Of a stretch of 35,615 nucleotides of DNA, positions 17,000 to 24,695 are shown piece after piece (within the stretch, counting starts at the first letter, position 1; each line of letters opens with the position of its first letter). The notes under the pieces are model-generated. The model was given only the letters and a program-made list of their open reading frames with translations. It searched no databases and had not been told where the DNA came from. The stretch covers positions 1 to 35,615 of the forward strand of contig NZ_FQUG01000014.1 in assembly GCF_900129225.1 (NCBI RefSeq). Reading direction: 5' to 3'. The DNA comes from Schwartzia succinivorans DSM 10502 (GTDB lineage Bacteria > Bacillota > Negativicutes > Selenomonadales > Selenomonadaceae). The position numbers were made by a program, and so were the translations under genes.

Positions 17000-17905
17000 A
17001 TGCAGGATGCAGATAATATTATAAAACAGATTCCTGTTATTCAGTGGTTTCCGGGCCATATGCAGAAGACACGGAAGCTGATACAGGAAAATTTGAAGCT
17101 TGTTGATGTAGTTGTTGAGCTGGTTGATGCCCGGGTACCTGTTTCAAGCAGAAATCCGTGGTTTCAGGAGATTTTGAAATCAAAACCGCATATTATTGCA
17201 CTGAATAAAGCTGATTTGGCAGATAGCAGACAGTTAAAGGCTTGGATAAAATGGTTCAAGGATAACGGTACACCTGCCGTTTCATTGAATTCCGTGACAG
17301 GACAGGGGATTCGTGAGCTTGTGCAGCTGACGGCCAATGCTTCAAAGAAAAAGGATGCCATGTACGAGAAAAAGGGCGCTTTTGTACGTGCTACCCGAGC
17401 TATGATTCTCGGAATTCCGAATGTAGGAAAGTCTTCTTTGATTAATCGTCTCGCAGGCAAGGCACGGGCGAAGGTAGAGAATCGTCCGGGTGTTACCCGT
17501 GACAAGCAGTGGATTCGTCTTCGTAAGGATTTGGATTTGCTGGATACTCCGGGCGTATTGTGGCCTAAGTTTGAGGATCCTTCTGTGGGTTTGAAGCTTG
17601 CATGGATTGGTTCTATAAATGATGATGTGTACGATACTGAATCTGCAGTACTAATTTTGCTTGAATGGCTTCGAAACAATTATAAAATCGCCCTAAGTAA
17701 ACGATATAATATTGAGGCCGATGAATTAGACTGCTCCCCTATGGAGATTTTCGAGAAAATAGGGAAGAAGAGGGGCTGTCTGTTAAAGGGCGGCGTAATT
17801 GATACGGAAAAGACCATGAATCATATTTTGTCTGATTTCAGACAAGGGAATCTTGGCGGAATAACTTTAGATGAAATTCCAGAGGGCGAAACAGATGGAC
17901 TTTAA
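17000..17905 (+). CDS. rbgA: Ribosome biogenesis GTPase RbgA (YlqF)
   Basis: Circularly permuted GTPase needed for late 50S subunit assembly. Motifs occur in the permuted order: G4 NKADL, then G1 GIPNVGKSSLINRL, G2 in RPGVTRDKQW and G3 DTPGVL. IQWFPGHMQKTRKLI at the N-terminus is the family signature. 301 residues from ATG 17000, with AAGGAG at 16982-16987. The longer reading frame upstream runs through the repeats and is not used. It overlaps rnhB by 11 nt, as in the Bacillus ylqF-rnhB pair. Confidence 0.95.
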   Translation: MQDADNIIKQIPVIQWFPGHMQKTRKLIQENLKLVDVVVELVDARVPVSSRNPWFQEILKSKPHIIALNKADLADSRQLKAWIKWFKDNGTPAVSLNSVTGQGIRELVQLTANASKKKDAMYEKKGAFVRATRAMILGIPNVGKSSLINRLAGKARAKVENRPGVTRDKQWIRLRKDLDLLDTPGVLWPKFEDPSVGLKLAWIGSINDDVYDTESAVLILLEWLRNNYKIALSKRYNIEADELDCSPMEIFEKIGKKRGCLLKGGVIDTEKTMNHILSDFRQGNLGGITLDEIPEGETDGL

Positions 17906-18665
17906 AAATTTAAAGATTAAAGAGTTACAGGCGTTGTTTGCTTCTGATGATGTTTCCGAGGAGCTCGTAGATTTTTGCAAGAATGATTCAAGGCAGGGTG
18001 TTCAGAGGCTTTGGAAGCAATATAGCAAAAAACAGGAAGAGTATCAGCGCGTACAGGCTTTATATAAATATGAATACGAGGCTCAAAACGAAGGCTTTCA
18101 GTTGATTGCCGGCGTTGATGAGGCGGGAAGAGGTCCTTTGGCAGGACCGGTTGTTACAGCTGCCGTAATTTTACCTATCGGAACGTTTATCAATAAGCTG
18201 AACGACTCCAAAAAGGTTACTCCTCAAAACAGGGAAATTCTTTTTGACGAGATTTTCGAAAAAGCGATTGCTGTGCATTGCTCTATCGTAGACGCGGAGG
18301 TCATTGACCGCGTAAATATATATCAGGCAACGATGAATGGCATGTATGAGTCAATTTTAGCGTTGGATCCGCCGCCGCAGAAGGTACTTATTGATGCGGT
18401 CAAGCTTGATCAGTTAAAAATACCGTCCTTATCGATTATTAAAGGTGATGCAAAATCGGCGTCTATTGCGGCTGCATCTATTATTGCCAAGGTTACACGT
18501 GACAGACTTATGCTGCAGTATGACAAACAGTATCCTGAATATGGATTTGCCAAGCATAAGGGCTATGGCACTGCCGAGCACATAGCGGCAATAAGAAAGT
18601 ATGGCCCGTGCCCGATTCACAGGAAATCGTTCGAACCGATAACTTCCATTATCAGTAGTAACTAA
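17895..18665 (+). CDS. rnhB: Ribonuclease HII
   Basis: Cleaves RNA in RNA-DNA hybrids and at single ribonucleotides in DNA. The active-site motif GVDEAGRGPLAGP gives Asp75 and Glu76; further acidic residues are in LIDAVKL and the IIKGDAKSASIAAASIIAKVTRD block. 256 residues with a roughly 70-residue N-terminal extension, as in other Firmicutes. ATG 17895 is inside rbgA; an in-frame ATG at 17871 is also possible but deeper in rbgA. Confidence 0.95.
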   Translation: MDFKNLKIKELQALFASDDVSEELVDFCKNDSRQGVQRLWKQYSKKQEEYQRVQALYKYEYEAQNEGFQLIAGVDEAGRGPLAGPVVTAAVILPIGTFINKLNDSKKVTPQNREILFDEIFEKAIAVHCSIVDAEVIDRVNIYQATMNGMYESILALDPPPQKVLIDAVKLDQLKIPSLSIIKGDAKSASIAAASIIAKVTRDRLMLQYDKQYPEYGFAKHKGYGTAEHIAAIRKYGPCPIHRKSFEPITSIISSN

Positions 18666-18679
18666 TAGAGGTGTTTGAA

Positions 18680-20701
18680 ATGAGTATGGAAACCGGCTCA
18701 ACATCATTAGCTCCACAAATATCGAATGTAAAGAGCAAGGGAACAAGTCAGGAGGTTTCATCTTCCGCCAAAAGAAGTGTAGGAAGCACTTCGGCTTTTT
18801 CCCCACAGACAAATGTTGATATAAAAAACTCAGTTGCGGACATGGCCGGAATACTGTCAAGAATCTCACAGGAACGACAGACAAATGAAACCAGTTTGTC
18901 TCCACAAATCCAGAAAATTTTAAATCAAATATTGGAGCAGTCCTTTTCATTGGAGTCTACGTTATCTAATGGATTGGGCAGCACACTTGAAAGCCAGCGT
19001 TTCTCAGTAGACCAAATGCTGACATTGGGCCGAATGTTATCCCAGATGGCTGCTTTAAGTGAGCAGGGTGGGTTGAAGGACATTGATGAAAGTATTCAGG
19101 CCTTGCTGAAAAATATGAAGGAGCTTTTTTCGGAGCAGAACAAAAATATTTCTGAACCGGCTTTGTTACACAAATTTTCATTTGAATTAATAAATGGTCA
19201 GGAATTAGATGATGTATCCCCTGAGCTGCTCAAATTTATAAAATCCAACGACAATGCGAATCAGCCAGGAAATGCTAATTCTCAGGCAAATTCTAACAAT
19301 TTAGCCACTCAGCAAAGGCTTGATACACTAATAAAATCTATTATTACAACATCAAAACCAGAAAACACTGCTGCTCAAAAAGAATCAGGAAACGCCTTTT
19401 CCTTACAGGATAAACTGCAGGGAAGGGATTTTCAGACGGTAAGAGACCAATCCGTTTTCAGTAATAATGCCAACACTGCTGATGGGGCAAAAAATATCCT
19501 TATGAGGGACAACAGCTCCTCGCGTATTTTCAGACCGAGCGAGGGAAATATCCCCAATACAGAAGTACAAAGCGAATCTACGTCAAATGAGGCAGTAAAA
19601 AATCAAAGCGGCAAAACGACAATGCCTGCGGACGAGTTTCTCAAGCCCGGGACATCCAACGCAGAGACTGCTGTCAGGGGAAAAATTCAGGGAACACCAG
19701 AAGAACAGACTGCTCAGAAAATGAACAGTACTTTTTCCGGAGCTTTGAATGAAAATGCCGGTGAGAGTATTTCGGAAACGAACGAAGTAATTCAGAAGCA
19801 GTATATGGAAGCCTTTAAGGGCAGCGGAAAGACTGAACAAAATCAGAAGGCTTTTGATATGCCGCAAAATAATAATGAAGTGCAGCGAAATAACGAAATA
19901 CTACTGCGCAATGCTGAGGAACCTGTACAGCAAAAGACTGCTCAGCCGGAGAAGCTCTTGATAGAAAATACAAAAGAAACTATGCAGAATCTGAAATCTT
20001 TGGCGTCACTGCTCCTCAAGGATGCACAGCTCACGGAGAAGGATTCTGCGCTTTTGATGAATTTTATCAATCAGCGTAGGGATTTTATGTCAGAAAATGA
20101 TGCTAAACAGCTGCAGTTGCTGCTAAGGCTTTGTCAGGCAAATGTACCTGCAGCGGTAAAACAGGCCGCTGAGCAGCAGAATCTTCCTGAGCTTACCAGG
20201 TTGTGGGCTTTTATGGAACTGTGTGATTTAGCGAATCTGAAGGAAAAAAATCCTCAAAATTTACGTCAGGCAAGTAAAAAGGTATATGATTTTGCCGGGA
20301 TGATTAAATCATCCATGACTGCCTCGGAAAGTCTTCAATCCAGGCAGGGAATCCGCTCTATGGATTTTATGATTCCGTTATATCTTGGCGAAAACGAAAA
20401 GACTCCTTATCCGACATATCTTCATGTATATGATGAGAAAGAGGATGACCCCAAAAATCCGGGAGAGCAAAAGAGAGAGACCTGGGTAAGACTATGCCTT
20501 TTGACTGAAAATATTGGTGCTGTTGACGTCACTTTTCGTTTGTATGAAAAAACAAATCTTGATGTGCGGGTATTATTTTCGGATCCGAACACAGTCGAGG
20601 ATTTTAAACAATACATACCTGAGTTTAAAAAGTCATTTGATGAGTCACCGCTTCAGTTGGCTGATCTTAGCATTGCAATGGCAGGAGCTAAAGTATCATG
20701 A
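18680..20701 (+). CDS. YlqG-like protein with FliK-type C-terminal domain
   Basis: 673 residues. The first 430 or so are low-complexity, rich in Ser, Asn, Gln and Glu with no clear domain. The C-terminal part (from about 540) resembles the flagellar hook-length control domain (IPLYLGENEKTPYPTYLHVYDE, then VDVTFRLYEKTNLDVRVLF). In Bacillus the gene in this position, ylqG, is of the same kind. ATG 18680 follows AGAGGTG by 7 nt. It overlaps the ylqH-like gene by ATGA. No other flagellar gene is in the window, so a flagellar role is unproven. Confidence 0.75.
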   Translation: MSMETGSTSLAPQISNVKSKGTSQEVSSSAKRSVGSTSAFSPQTNVDIKNSVADMAGILSRISQERQTNETSLSPQIQKILNQILEQSFSLESTLSNGLGSTLESQRFSVDQMLTLGRMLSQMAALSEQGGLKDIDESIQALLKNMKELFSEQNKNISEPALLHKFSFELINGQELDDVSPELLKFIKSNDNANQPGNANSQANSNNLATQQRLDTLIKSIITTSKPENTAAQKESGNAFSLQDKLQGRDFQTVRDQSVFSNNANTADGAKNILMRDNSSSRIFRPSEGNIPNTEVQSESTSNEAVKNQSGKTTMPADEFLKPGTSNAETAVRGKIQGTPEEQTAQKMNSTFSGALNENAGESISETNEVIQKQYMEAFKGSGKTEQNQKAFDMPQNNNEVQRNNEILLRNAEEPVQQKTAQPEKLLIENTKETMQNLKSLASLLLKDAQLTEKDSALLMNFINQRRDFMSENDAKQLQLLLRLCQANVPAAVKQAAEQQNLPELTRLWAFMELCDLANLKEKNPQNLRQASKKVYDFAGMIKSSMTASESLQSRQGIRSMDFMIPLYLGENEKTPYPTYLHVYDEKEDDPKNPGEQKRETWVRLCLLTENIGAVDVTFRLYEKTNLDVRVLFSDPNTVEDFKQYIPEFKKSFDESPLQLADLSIAMAGAKVS

Positions 20702-21021
20702 GTAAAAATAACAGTATTCCCGTAACGGAAGCAGAGGATAATCCCAATATCCCCAAAAAAGCAGTTGCACTTCAGTATGACCCTTTGGTTGATAAAGCAC
20801 CAAAGGTTACCGCAAAGGGTAAAGGCTATGTAGCTGAGAAAATTTTGGCTGCAGCACAAAGCAATGCGATTCCTGTATACCAGAATAAAACACTTGTTAA
20901 TCTATTGATGGCCTTGGAGCTTGATAAAGAAATTCCTGCAGAATTATATACAACTGTGGCTGAGGTGCTGGCGTATATATACCGCATGGATAAAAACGCA
21001 TCTAGGAGCAAGCTGAAGTGA
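20698..21021 (+). CDS. YlqH-like protein (FlhB C-terminal domain homologue)
   Basis: 107 residues homologous to the cytoplasmic C-terminal domain of FlhB/YscU export-switch proteins (AVALQYDPLVDKAPKVTAKGKGYVAEKILAAAQSNAIPVYQN). The self-cleaving NPTH motif, which would sit just before AVALQYD, is absent and reads IPKK here. There are no membrane helices. It pairs with the FliK-like protein upstream, matching the substrate-length and switch partners of flagellar export but as a stand-alone soluble pair. It overlaps yraN by 4 nt. Confidence 0.85.
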   Translation: MSKNNSIPVTEAEDNPNIPKKAVALQYDPLVDKAPKVTAKGKGYVAEKILAAAQSNAIPVYQNKTLVNLLMALELDKEIPAELYTTVAEVLAYIYRMDKNASRSKLK

Positions 21022-21380
21022 ATACAAAACCGCTTGGAAATTTTGGCGAAAATGTGGCCGCAGATTATCTCAGGCAAAAAAGATATACAATTATGGAACG
21101 TCAATACAGATGCAAAATCGGTGAAATTGATATTATTGCCAGAGACAATACCGGAACGGTTGTTTTTGTCGAAGTAAAGACACGCAGGAATGATAATTAC
21201 GGACAGCCTGCTTTAGCCGTCACAAAGCACAAGCAAGGTAAAATCATACGTACTGCAATGTGGTACGCTCATTTAAAACGTTTCACACAAATAAATTTCC
21301 GATTTGATGTCATTGAAGTATATATGTACCCAAATGGGGAGTATAGAGTTCAGCATTATATAAATGCATTCGAAGTATGA
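21018..21380 (+). CDS. yraN: YraN / UPF0102 nuclease-like protein
   Basis: 120-residue protein of the UPF0102 family with a predicted restriction-endonuclease-like fold. It shows GNFGENVAADYLRQKRY, then GEIDIIARDN and VFVEVKTRRN, giving the acidic residues and the EVK core expected of a PD-(D/E)XK site. Its function is unproven, though a link to recombination is often suggested. The start is GTG 21018 overlapping the previous stop (GTGA). It is the last gene before the island. Confidence 0.92.
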   Translation: MNTKPLGNFGENVAADYLRQKRYTIMERQYRCKIGEIDIIARDNTGTVVFVEVKTRRNDNYGQPALAVTKHKQGKIIRTAMWYAHLKRFTQINFRFDVIEVYMYPNGEYRVQHYINAFEV

Positions 21381-21404
21381 TTGTATTATTTGTTCATTTT
21401 TATC

Positions 21405-21433
21405 TTTAAAACAGAACATATATATGGTATACT
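21405..21433 (+). promoter_or_regulatory. Probable native lexA promoter, now separated from lexA
   Basis: TTTAAA (21405-21410), 17 bp, TATACT (21428-21433) with TG one base upstream: an extended -10 promoter. No gene in the same direction lies just downstream now. If the island is removed at its 18-bp repeats, lexA would start about 67 bp after this -10 box. Confidence 0.65.
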
Positions 21434-21450
21434 ATTTAAAGAGAGTAGTA

Positions 21451-21485
21451 AAACTTCCGATAAGTATAAATTATCGGAAGTTTTT
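21451..21485 (+). terminator. Terminator formed at the left attachment site
   Basis: AAACTTCCGATAA (21451-21463) and TTATCGGAAGTTT (21471-21483) form a perfect 13-bp stem with a 7-nt loop and a T run (21481-21485). The Ts belong to the island side, so the terminator arises on integration. Confidence 0.75.
21464..21481 (+). repeat. attL core (18-bp direct repeat)
   Basis: GTATAAATTATCGGAAGT is identical to 34744-34761. The 7-bp GTATAAA is flanked by 11-bp inverted arms ACTTCCGATAA and TTATCGGAAGT, the usual layout of a tyrosine recombinase crossover site. Confidence 0.85.
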
Positions 21486-21499
21486 AATTGGTAGTGTCA

Positions 21500-22843
21500 A
21501 TATTCTTTCGCAAATTCTATTTTCAGCCATCTGTTGCCTAGTTACCTTGTGGCATCAAAATTATCGATTTGGTGTTGAAATTCCAGTTCAAATAAGTGAT
21601 TCATGTTTAAATATCGTTTAGAACCCCAGTCTGATGCTGCTACATGGCGCAACCGAGCACAGACCAACATCAGCGCACTCTGCCCATCGGGGAAAGCTCC
21701 AATTGCTCTTGTACGGCGTTTAATTTCTCTGTTGACGCGTTCTATCGTGTTATTTGTTCGAATACGATTCCAGTGTTCAGTTGGATAATCCATGTATGTC
21801 AGCGTCTCTTCGATACTGTCTTCCACTTTCTTTGCGGCCGCCGGAAGTTTCATATCACGAAGTTGCTGTACTACTGAATTCGCCTTCTCGCGAGCCGATT
21901 TCTTGCTTTCTTGGGCGTGAATTGCCTTCAACATCATTGAAACAGTGCGCATTTTTGTTCTTGGGATAACAGTGAAAACGTTTCTGTAGAAATGCACTGT
22001 ACATCTCTGGTATCTCGCTTCAGGGAAAACCTCAGGGATGCTTTCCAGCATGCCGAGACATTTATCGCCGATAATTAGACGGACTCCTTTCAATCCGCGA
22101 CTTTTCAAACCGGAGAAGAAGTTTTTCCAGCTTTCGTGGTCTTCTTTCATGCCTTCGGCAGCACCAATGATTTCACGATATCCTTCACTATTTACACCGA
22201 TAGCTATAAGGACTGATACATTCTGTATTTCCCCGCCCCAACTGCGTTTTAGGTAAACACCATCTACATAGACGTAAGGATATTCCACGGTAAGCTGTCT
22301 GGAGCGCCATTCATCAATATGCGTATATGCTTTCTTATTGAGGTTGCTTATAGTACCCGGTAAAACTTTACTGCCCCAAAGTGCTTCTGTTATGTCTTCA
22401 ACACGACGCACCGAAACACCAGCTAAATACATTTCAATCAGTGCCTCTTCAACAGAACACTCCCGACGTTTGTAACGCTCAATAATTGCTGTCTCAAACT
22501 GAATTCCCTTAAGCTTTGGAACCTTAAGCTTGACGTCTCCGGATGTAGTAGAAAAATTTCTTTCATAATGACCGGACCGATATCCTTTCCTGTTACCGGA
22601 ACGCTCGTATTTATCTGCTTTTACAAGTTCATCAGCTTCATAGTCAAGCAGAGCATTGAGCGTTTCTTCTACGCTGTTTAGAACCAAATCTCTAAGATTA
22701 TTCTTTATGAGATCTTCATTGAGCTGTATAATGTTACCAGACATAGCTATTGCCTCCGCGTATGTTTTGTGTGGTAACTTAATTTTACCGATGGCAATAG
22801 ACTATGTCTATTTCTTTATGAAATGGAATTTGCGAAAAATATT
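21500..22843 (-). mobile_element. IS256-family insertion sequence
   Basis: The transposase gene is flanked by imperfect inverted repeats: CTTTCGCAAATTCTATTT at 21505-21522 and its counterpart at 22821-22838 (16 of 18 matching). The AT-rich outer few bases do not allow exact ends or the target duplication to be fixed. The left end is about 20 bp from attL. The right end interrupts a short coding sequence of the peptide cluster. Confidence 0.8.
21542..22744 (-). CDS. IS256-family transposase
   Basis: Full-length 400-residue DDE transposase. The first Asp is in VYVDGVYLKRSWGG, the second in LIIGDKCLGMLESIPEVFPEARYQRCTVHF region (GDKCLGM), and the Glu in NNTIERVNREIKRRTRAIGAFP, all family signatures. 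The frame is intact, so the element may still move. It is codon- and GC-richer than the adjoining peptide-cluster genes. Confidence 0.93.
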   Translation of the reverse strand: MSGNIIQLNEDLIKNNLRDLVLNSVEETLNALLDYEADELVKADKYERSGNRKGYRSGHYERNFSTTSGDVKLKVPKLKGIQFETAIIERYKRRECSVEEALIEMYLAGVSVRRVEDITEALWGSKVLPGTISNLNKKAYTHIDEWRSRQLTVEYPYVYVDGVYLKRSWGGEIQNVSVLIAIGVNSEGYREIIGAAEGMKEDHESWKNFFSGLKSRGLKGVRLIIGDKCLGMLESIPEVFPEARYQRCTVHFYRNVFTVIPRTKMRTVSMMLKAIHAQESKKSAREKANSVVQQLRDMKLPAAAKKVEDSIEETLTYMDYPTEHWNRIRTNNTIERVNREIKRRTRAIGAFPDGQSALMLVCARLRHVAASDWGSKRYLNMNHLFELEFQHQIDNFDATR

Positions 22844-22942
22844 ATACGTCATCGAAAAATCTAACCCTAAATATTTTTCTACGAACGCATGTAAATTTTC
22901 TTCATATTCCAACATGACATTTAAAAGATATTTCAAACTCAT
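22808..22942 (-). pseudogene. Start of a disrupted gene downstream of the peptide gene
   Basis: ATG 22942 is 8 nt after GGGAGG, which lies inside the 3' arm of the preceding hairpin. It encodes MSLKYLLNVMLEYEENLHAF and about 12 more residues, then runs into the IS256 right end near 22845 and stops at 22808 inside the element. About 31 native residues remain, too few to name a family. The rest is not found on the other side of the IS, where only about 20 bp separate it from attL, so the 3' part has been deleted. Confidence 0.55.
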
Positions 22943-22981
22943 AAAAAAAGCCTCCCTTATCGCATAGGACAAAGGGAGGCT
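22943..22981 (-). terminator. Terminator or attenuator after the precursor peptide
   Basis: Leftward, AGCCTCCCTT (22981-22972) pairs with AAGGGAGGCT (22958-22949) and is followed by seven Ts. The 3' arm also holds the ribosome site of the next start codon (22942), so it may both end most transcripts and sequester that site. Confidence 0.85.
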
Positions 22982-23013
22982 CATCGACTGGCCAGCCAAT
23001 AATTATTAAAACA

Positions 23014-23109
23014 TTACTGTGTCTTATAAGTATTAGTTGTACAGCAGGTTCCGCATACTACTACTGCATTGATAACCTTTACAGCAGACTTCTTGTATGT
23101 CTTCTTCAT
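23014..23109 (-). CDS. Cys/Thr-rich 31-residue peptide, likely RiPP precursor
   Basis: A 31-residue peptide with an excellent ribosome site (AAGGAGG, 8 nt before ATG 23109). The N-terminal half is basic and looks like a leader (MKKTYKKSAVKVINA). The C-terminal half, VVVCGTCCTTNTYKTQ, holds three Cys and four Thr and is the probable modified core. It lies 53 bp after the radical SAM gene and before a strong terminator, the usual position of a highly expressed precursor. Short Cys-rich precursors of the clostridial Clo7bot/CLI_3235 sort are the nearest remembered comparison, but I see no firm match. Thioether or other Cys-based crosslinks are inferred from context only. Confidence 0.75.
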   Translation of the reverse strand: MKKTYKKSAVKVINAVVVCGTCCTTNTYKTQ

Positions 23110-23162
23110 GTTGCGTTCCTCCTTATCCCTTAGATTATTATATTTAAAGAAATATAATTAGC

Positions 23163-24494
23163 TTATAAACATGCTCTGTCACATACGGCTTTAAACATCT
23201 TTCCGTATTCACACGTGATATTGTCAATATGTTCATCATCACCAGTTAATGTATAACTATGTGCTGGACATGGCTCACAATAATGGAATGCCTCACATTT
23301 AGAACACTTTTCATTTACCTTTGACGTAACTTCTCTCCAATGACGAATCTCATCTGATTGTCCCCATATATCATCTAAATCAGATTCTAAAAATGACCCA
23401 CATTTTTTACGAAAAGCATTACAAATCACAACATCCAAATCATATGTCACTGTGATGCTTCTAAAACTAGTAGCGCAGTATCTATCAGGAATTATTCCTT
23501 CTTTATCTTTACTTCGTTTTATAGCTCCTTCTAATAATTTCAATTTATCTGATGTTATATACTCATAAAGCTTATCAGCGCTGAATGTATTCAAAGACAC
23601 TGTGTCTTTAGTTGAATCAATTGCCGGAATAATCTTAAAATTATATCCTGCTGGTATATCTAACATTTTGCATAAATTATTCACAGCATATACCTGATTG
23701 GAATTAACATCAAAAATAGATACACTTGCTCGAACAATAAAACCTTCTGATTTCAATCGCTTAATTGCGGAAATTGTTTTTTTATAGCTTCCAACGCGTT
23801 TTGTAATACTTTCATGTATACAAGCATCATCACTATAAAGAGATACAAAAATCATCTTGACCGTACATTTCTTAAGTGCCTCAACGATTTCATCATTAAT
23901 CAATGTTGCATTGGTCTGTAAAGTTAATACAAATCCATATTTTCCTACCAATTCAATAAATTTTAGAATATCTGGATGCATAAGAGGCTCTGAACCTGCA
24001 AATACAACATGTAGTGTTCCTAGCGCCTTTAATTGCTGCAAAGCTTTCTCAAAATTTTCAACATTCCAGAGATTTTCCGATTCCTGTGATCTATAACAAT
24101 GAACGCACTCTAAATTACACCTATCTGTAATTTCTATATTTGCTGTAAAAGGAACACATCGTTCAGTCATTAAGTCAAATACATAATTTTCAGTCTCATC
24201 ATACTTATCTGCATCAGTATTTGCTTGATGCATTTGCGTTTCCATCTTCAGTATAGAATCCAATTGAAAAGCAAATTCTCTATAATCATTAGCGACCGTA
24301 TCATAATCGACATCATACATTTCCATGATTCTATGAATTATATACTCAGCTTCTTCATTCTCTTTCATCATAATAGAAAACATATCTGCAAAAACATCCT
24401 CAAATAAAACATATACATTTTCTATCTTGTCATATAAAACAACCAAATCTTCATAGCATCTATATAGATACTTTGCTTCAATTTCTCGCTTCAT
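23163..24494 (-). CDS. Radical SAM/SPASM peptide maturase with PqqD-like domain
   Basis: 443 residues. Positions 15-80 (VFADMFSIMMKENEEAEYII..YDVDYDTVANDY) look like a PqqD-type winged-helix RiPP recognition element. The radical SAM core follows with the 4Fe-4S motif Cys126-x3-Cys130-x2-Cys133 (TDRCNLECVHCYRS) and the GSEPLMHPDI glycine-rich motif. The C-terminal SPASM region has Cys at about 340, 358, 365, 397, 400, 406, 409 and 428, enough for two auxiliary clusters. Such enzymes form thioether or carbon-carbon bonds in ribosomal peptides. The peptide at 23014-23109 is its likely substrate. It is transcribed from its own consensus promoter; the ribosome site is weak. Confidence 0.9.
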   Translation of the reverse strand: MKREIEAKYLYRCYEDLVVLYDKIENVYVLFEDVFADMFSIMMKENEEAEYIIHRIMEMYDVDYDTVANDYREFAFQLDSILKMETQMHQANTDADKYDETENYVFDLMTERCVPFTANIEITDRCNLECVHCYRSQESENLWNVENFEKALQQLKALGTLHVVFAGSEPLMHPDILKFIELVGKYGFVLTLQTNATLINDEIVEALKKCTVKMIFVSLYSDDACIHESITKRVGSYKKTISAIKRLKSEGFIVRASVSIFDVNSNQVYAVNNLCKMLDIPAGYNFKIIPAIDSTKDTVSLNTFSADKLYEYITSDKLKLLEGAIKRSKDKEGIIPDRYCATSFRSITVTYDLDVVICNAFRKKCGSFLESDLDDIWGQSDEIRHWREVTSKVNEKCSKCEAFHYCEPCPAHSYTLTGDDEHIDNITCEYGKMFKAVCDRACL

Positions 24495-24530
24495 CTAGTC
24501 AAACTTCTTTCGATTAAAAATTAATCCATT

Positions 24531-24566
24531 GACCAGATTGCTTGCAAAGCCCGATAAATACTGGTC
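24531..24566. other. Inverted repeat in the 5' leader of the radical SAM transcript
   Basis: GACCAG and CTGGTC flank about 24 nt between the promoter and the start codon at 24494. The leader is about 98 nt. It could be a small regulatory hairpin; evidence is weak. Confidence 0.35.
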
Positions 24567-24598
24567 TTCTTATCAGTTTATTTTTTTAATTTTCTGTA

Positions 24599-24627
24599 AT
24601 TATATAATCTACATACAGTGTTGTCAA
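24599..24627 (-). promoter_or_regulatory. Consensus promoter for radical SAM enzyme and peptide
   Basis: On the minus strand, TTGACA (24627-24622), exactly 17 bp, TATAAT (24604-24599). A perfect sigma-A promoter, placed after the SNF2 terminator, so enzyme and peptide form a separate strong transcript. Confidence 0.9.
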
Positions 24628-24653
24628 GGTAATATGAATCTATACAAAATAAA

Positions 24654-24692
24654 AAATCGGCTAAAAATGTTTAGAACATTTTTAACCGATTT
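24654..24692 (-). terminator. Terminator after the SNF2 gene
   Basis: A 17-bp stem with one mismatch (AAATCGG-x-TAAAAATGTT and complement) around a 3-nt loop, followed leftward by a T run. It starts 4 bp after the SNF2 stop. Confidence 0.85.
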
Positions 24693-24695
24693 CCA

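Noticed and set aside
21364-21621. Plus-strand open frame spanning the attL region
   Set aside because: It crosses yraN, the promoter, the terminator and the IS256 end; no ribosome site or family.
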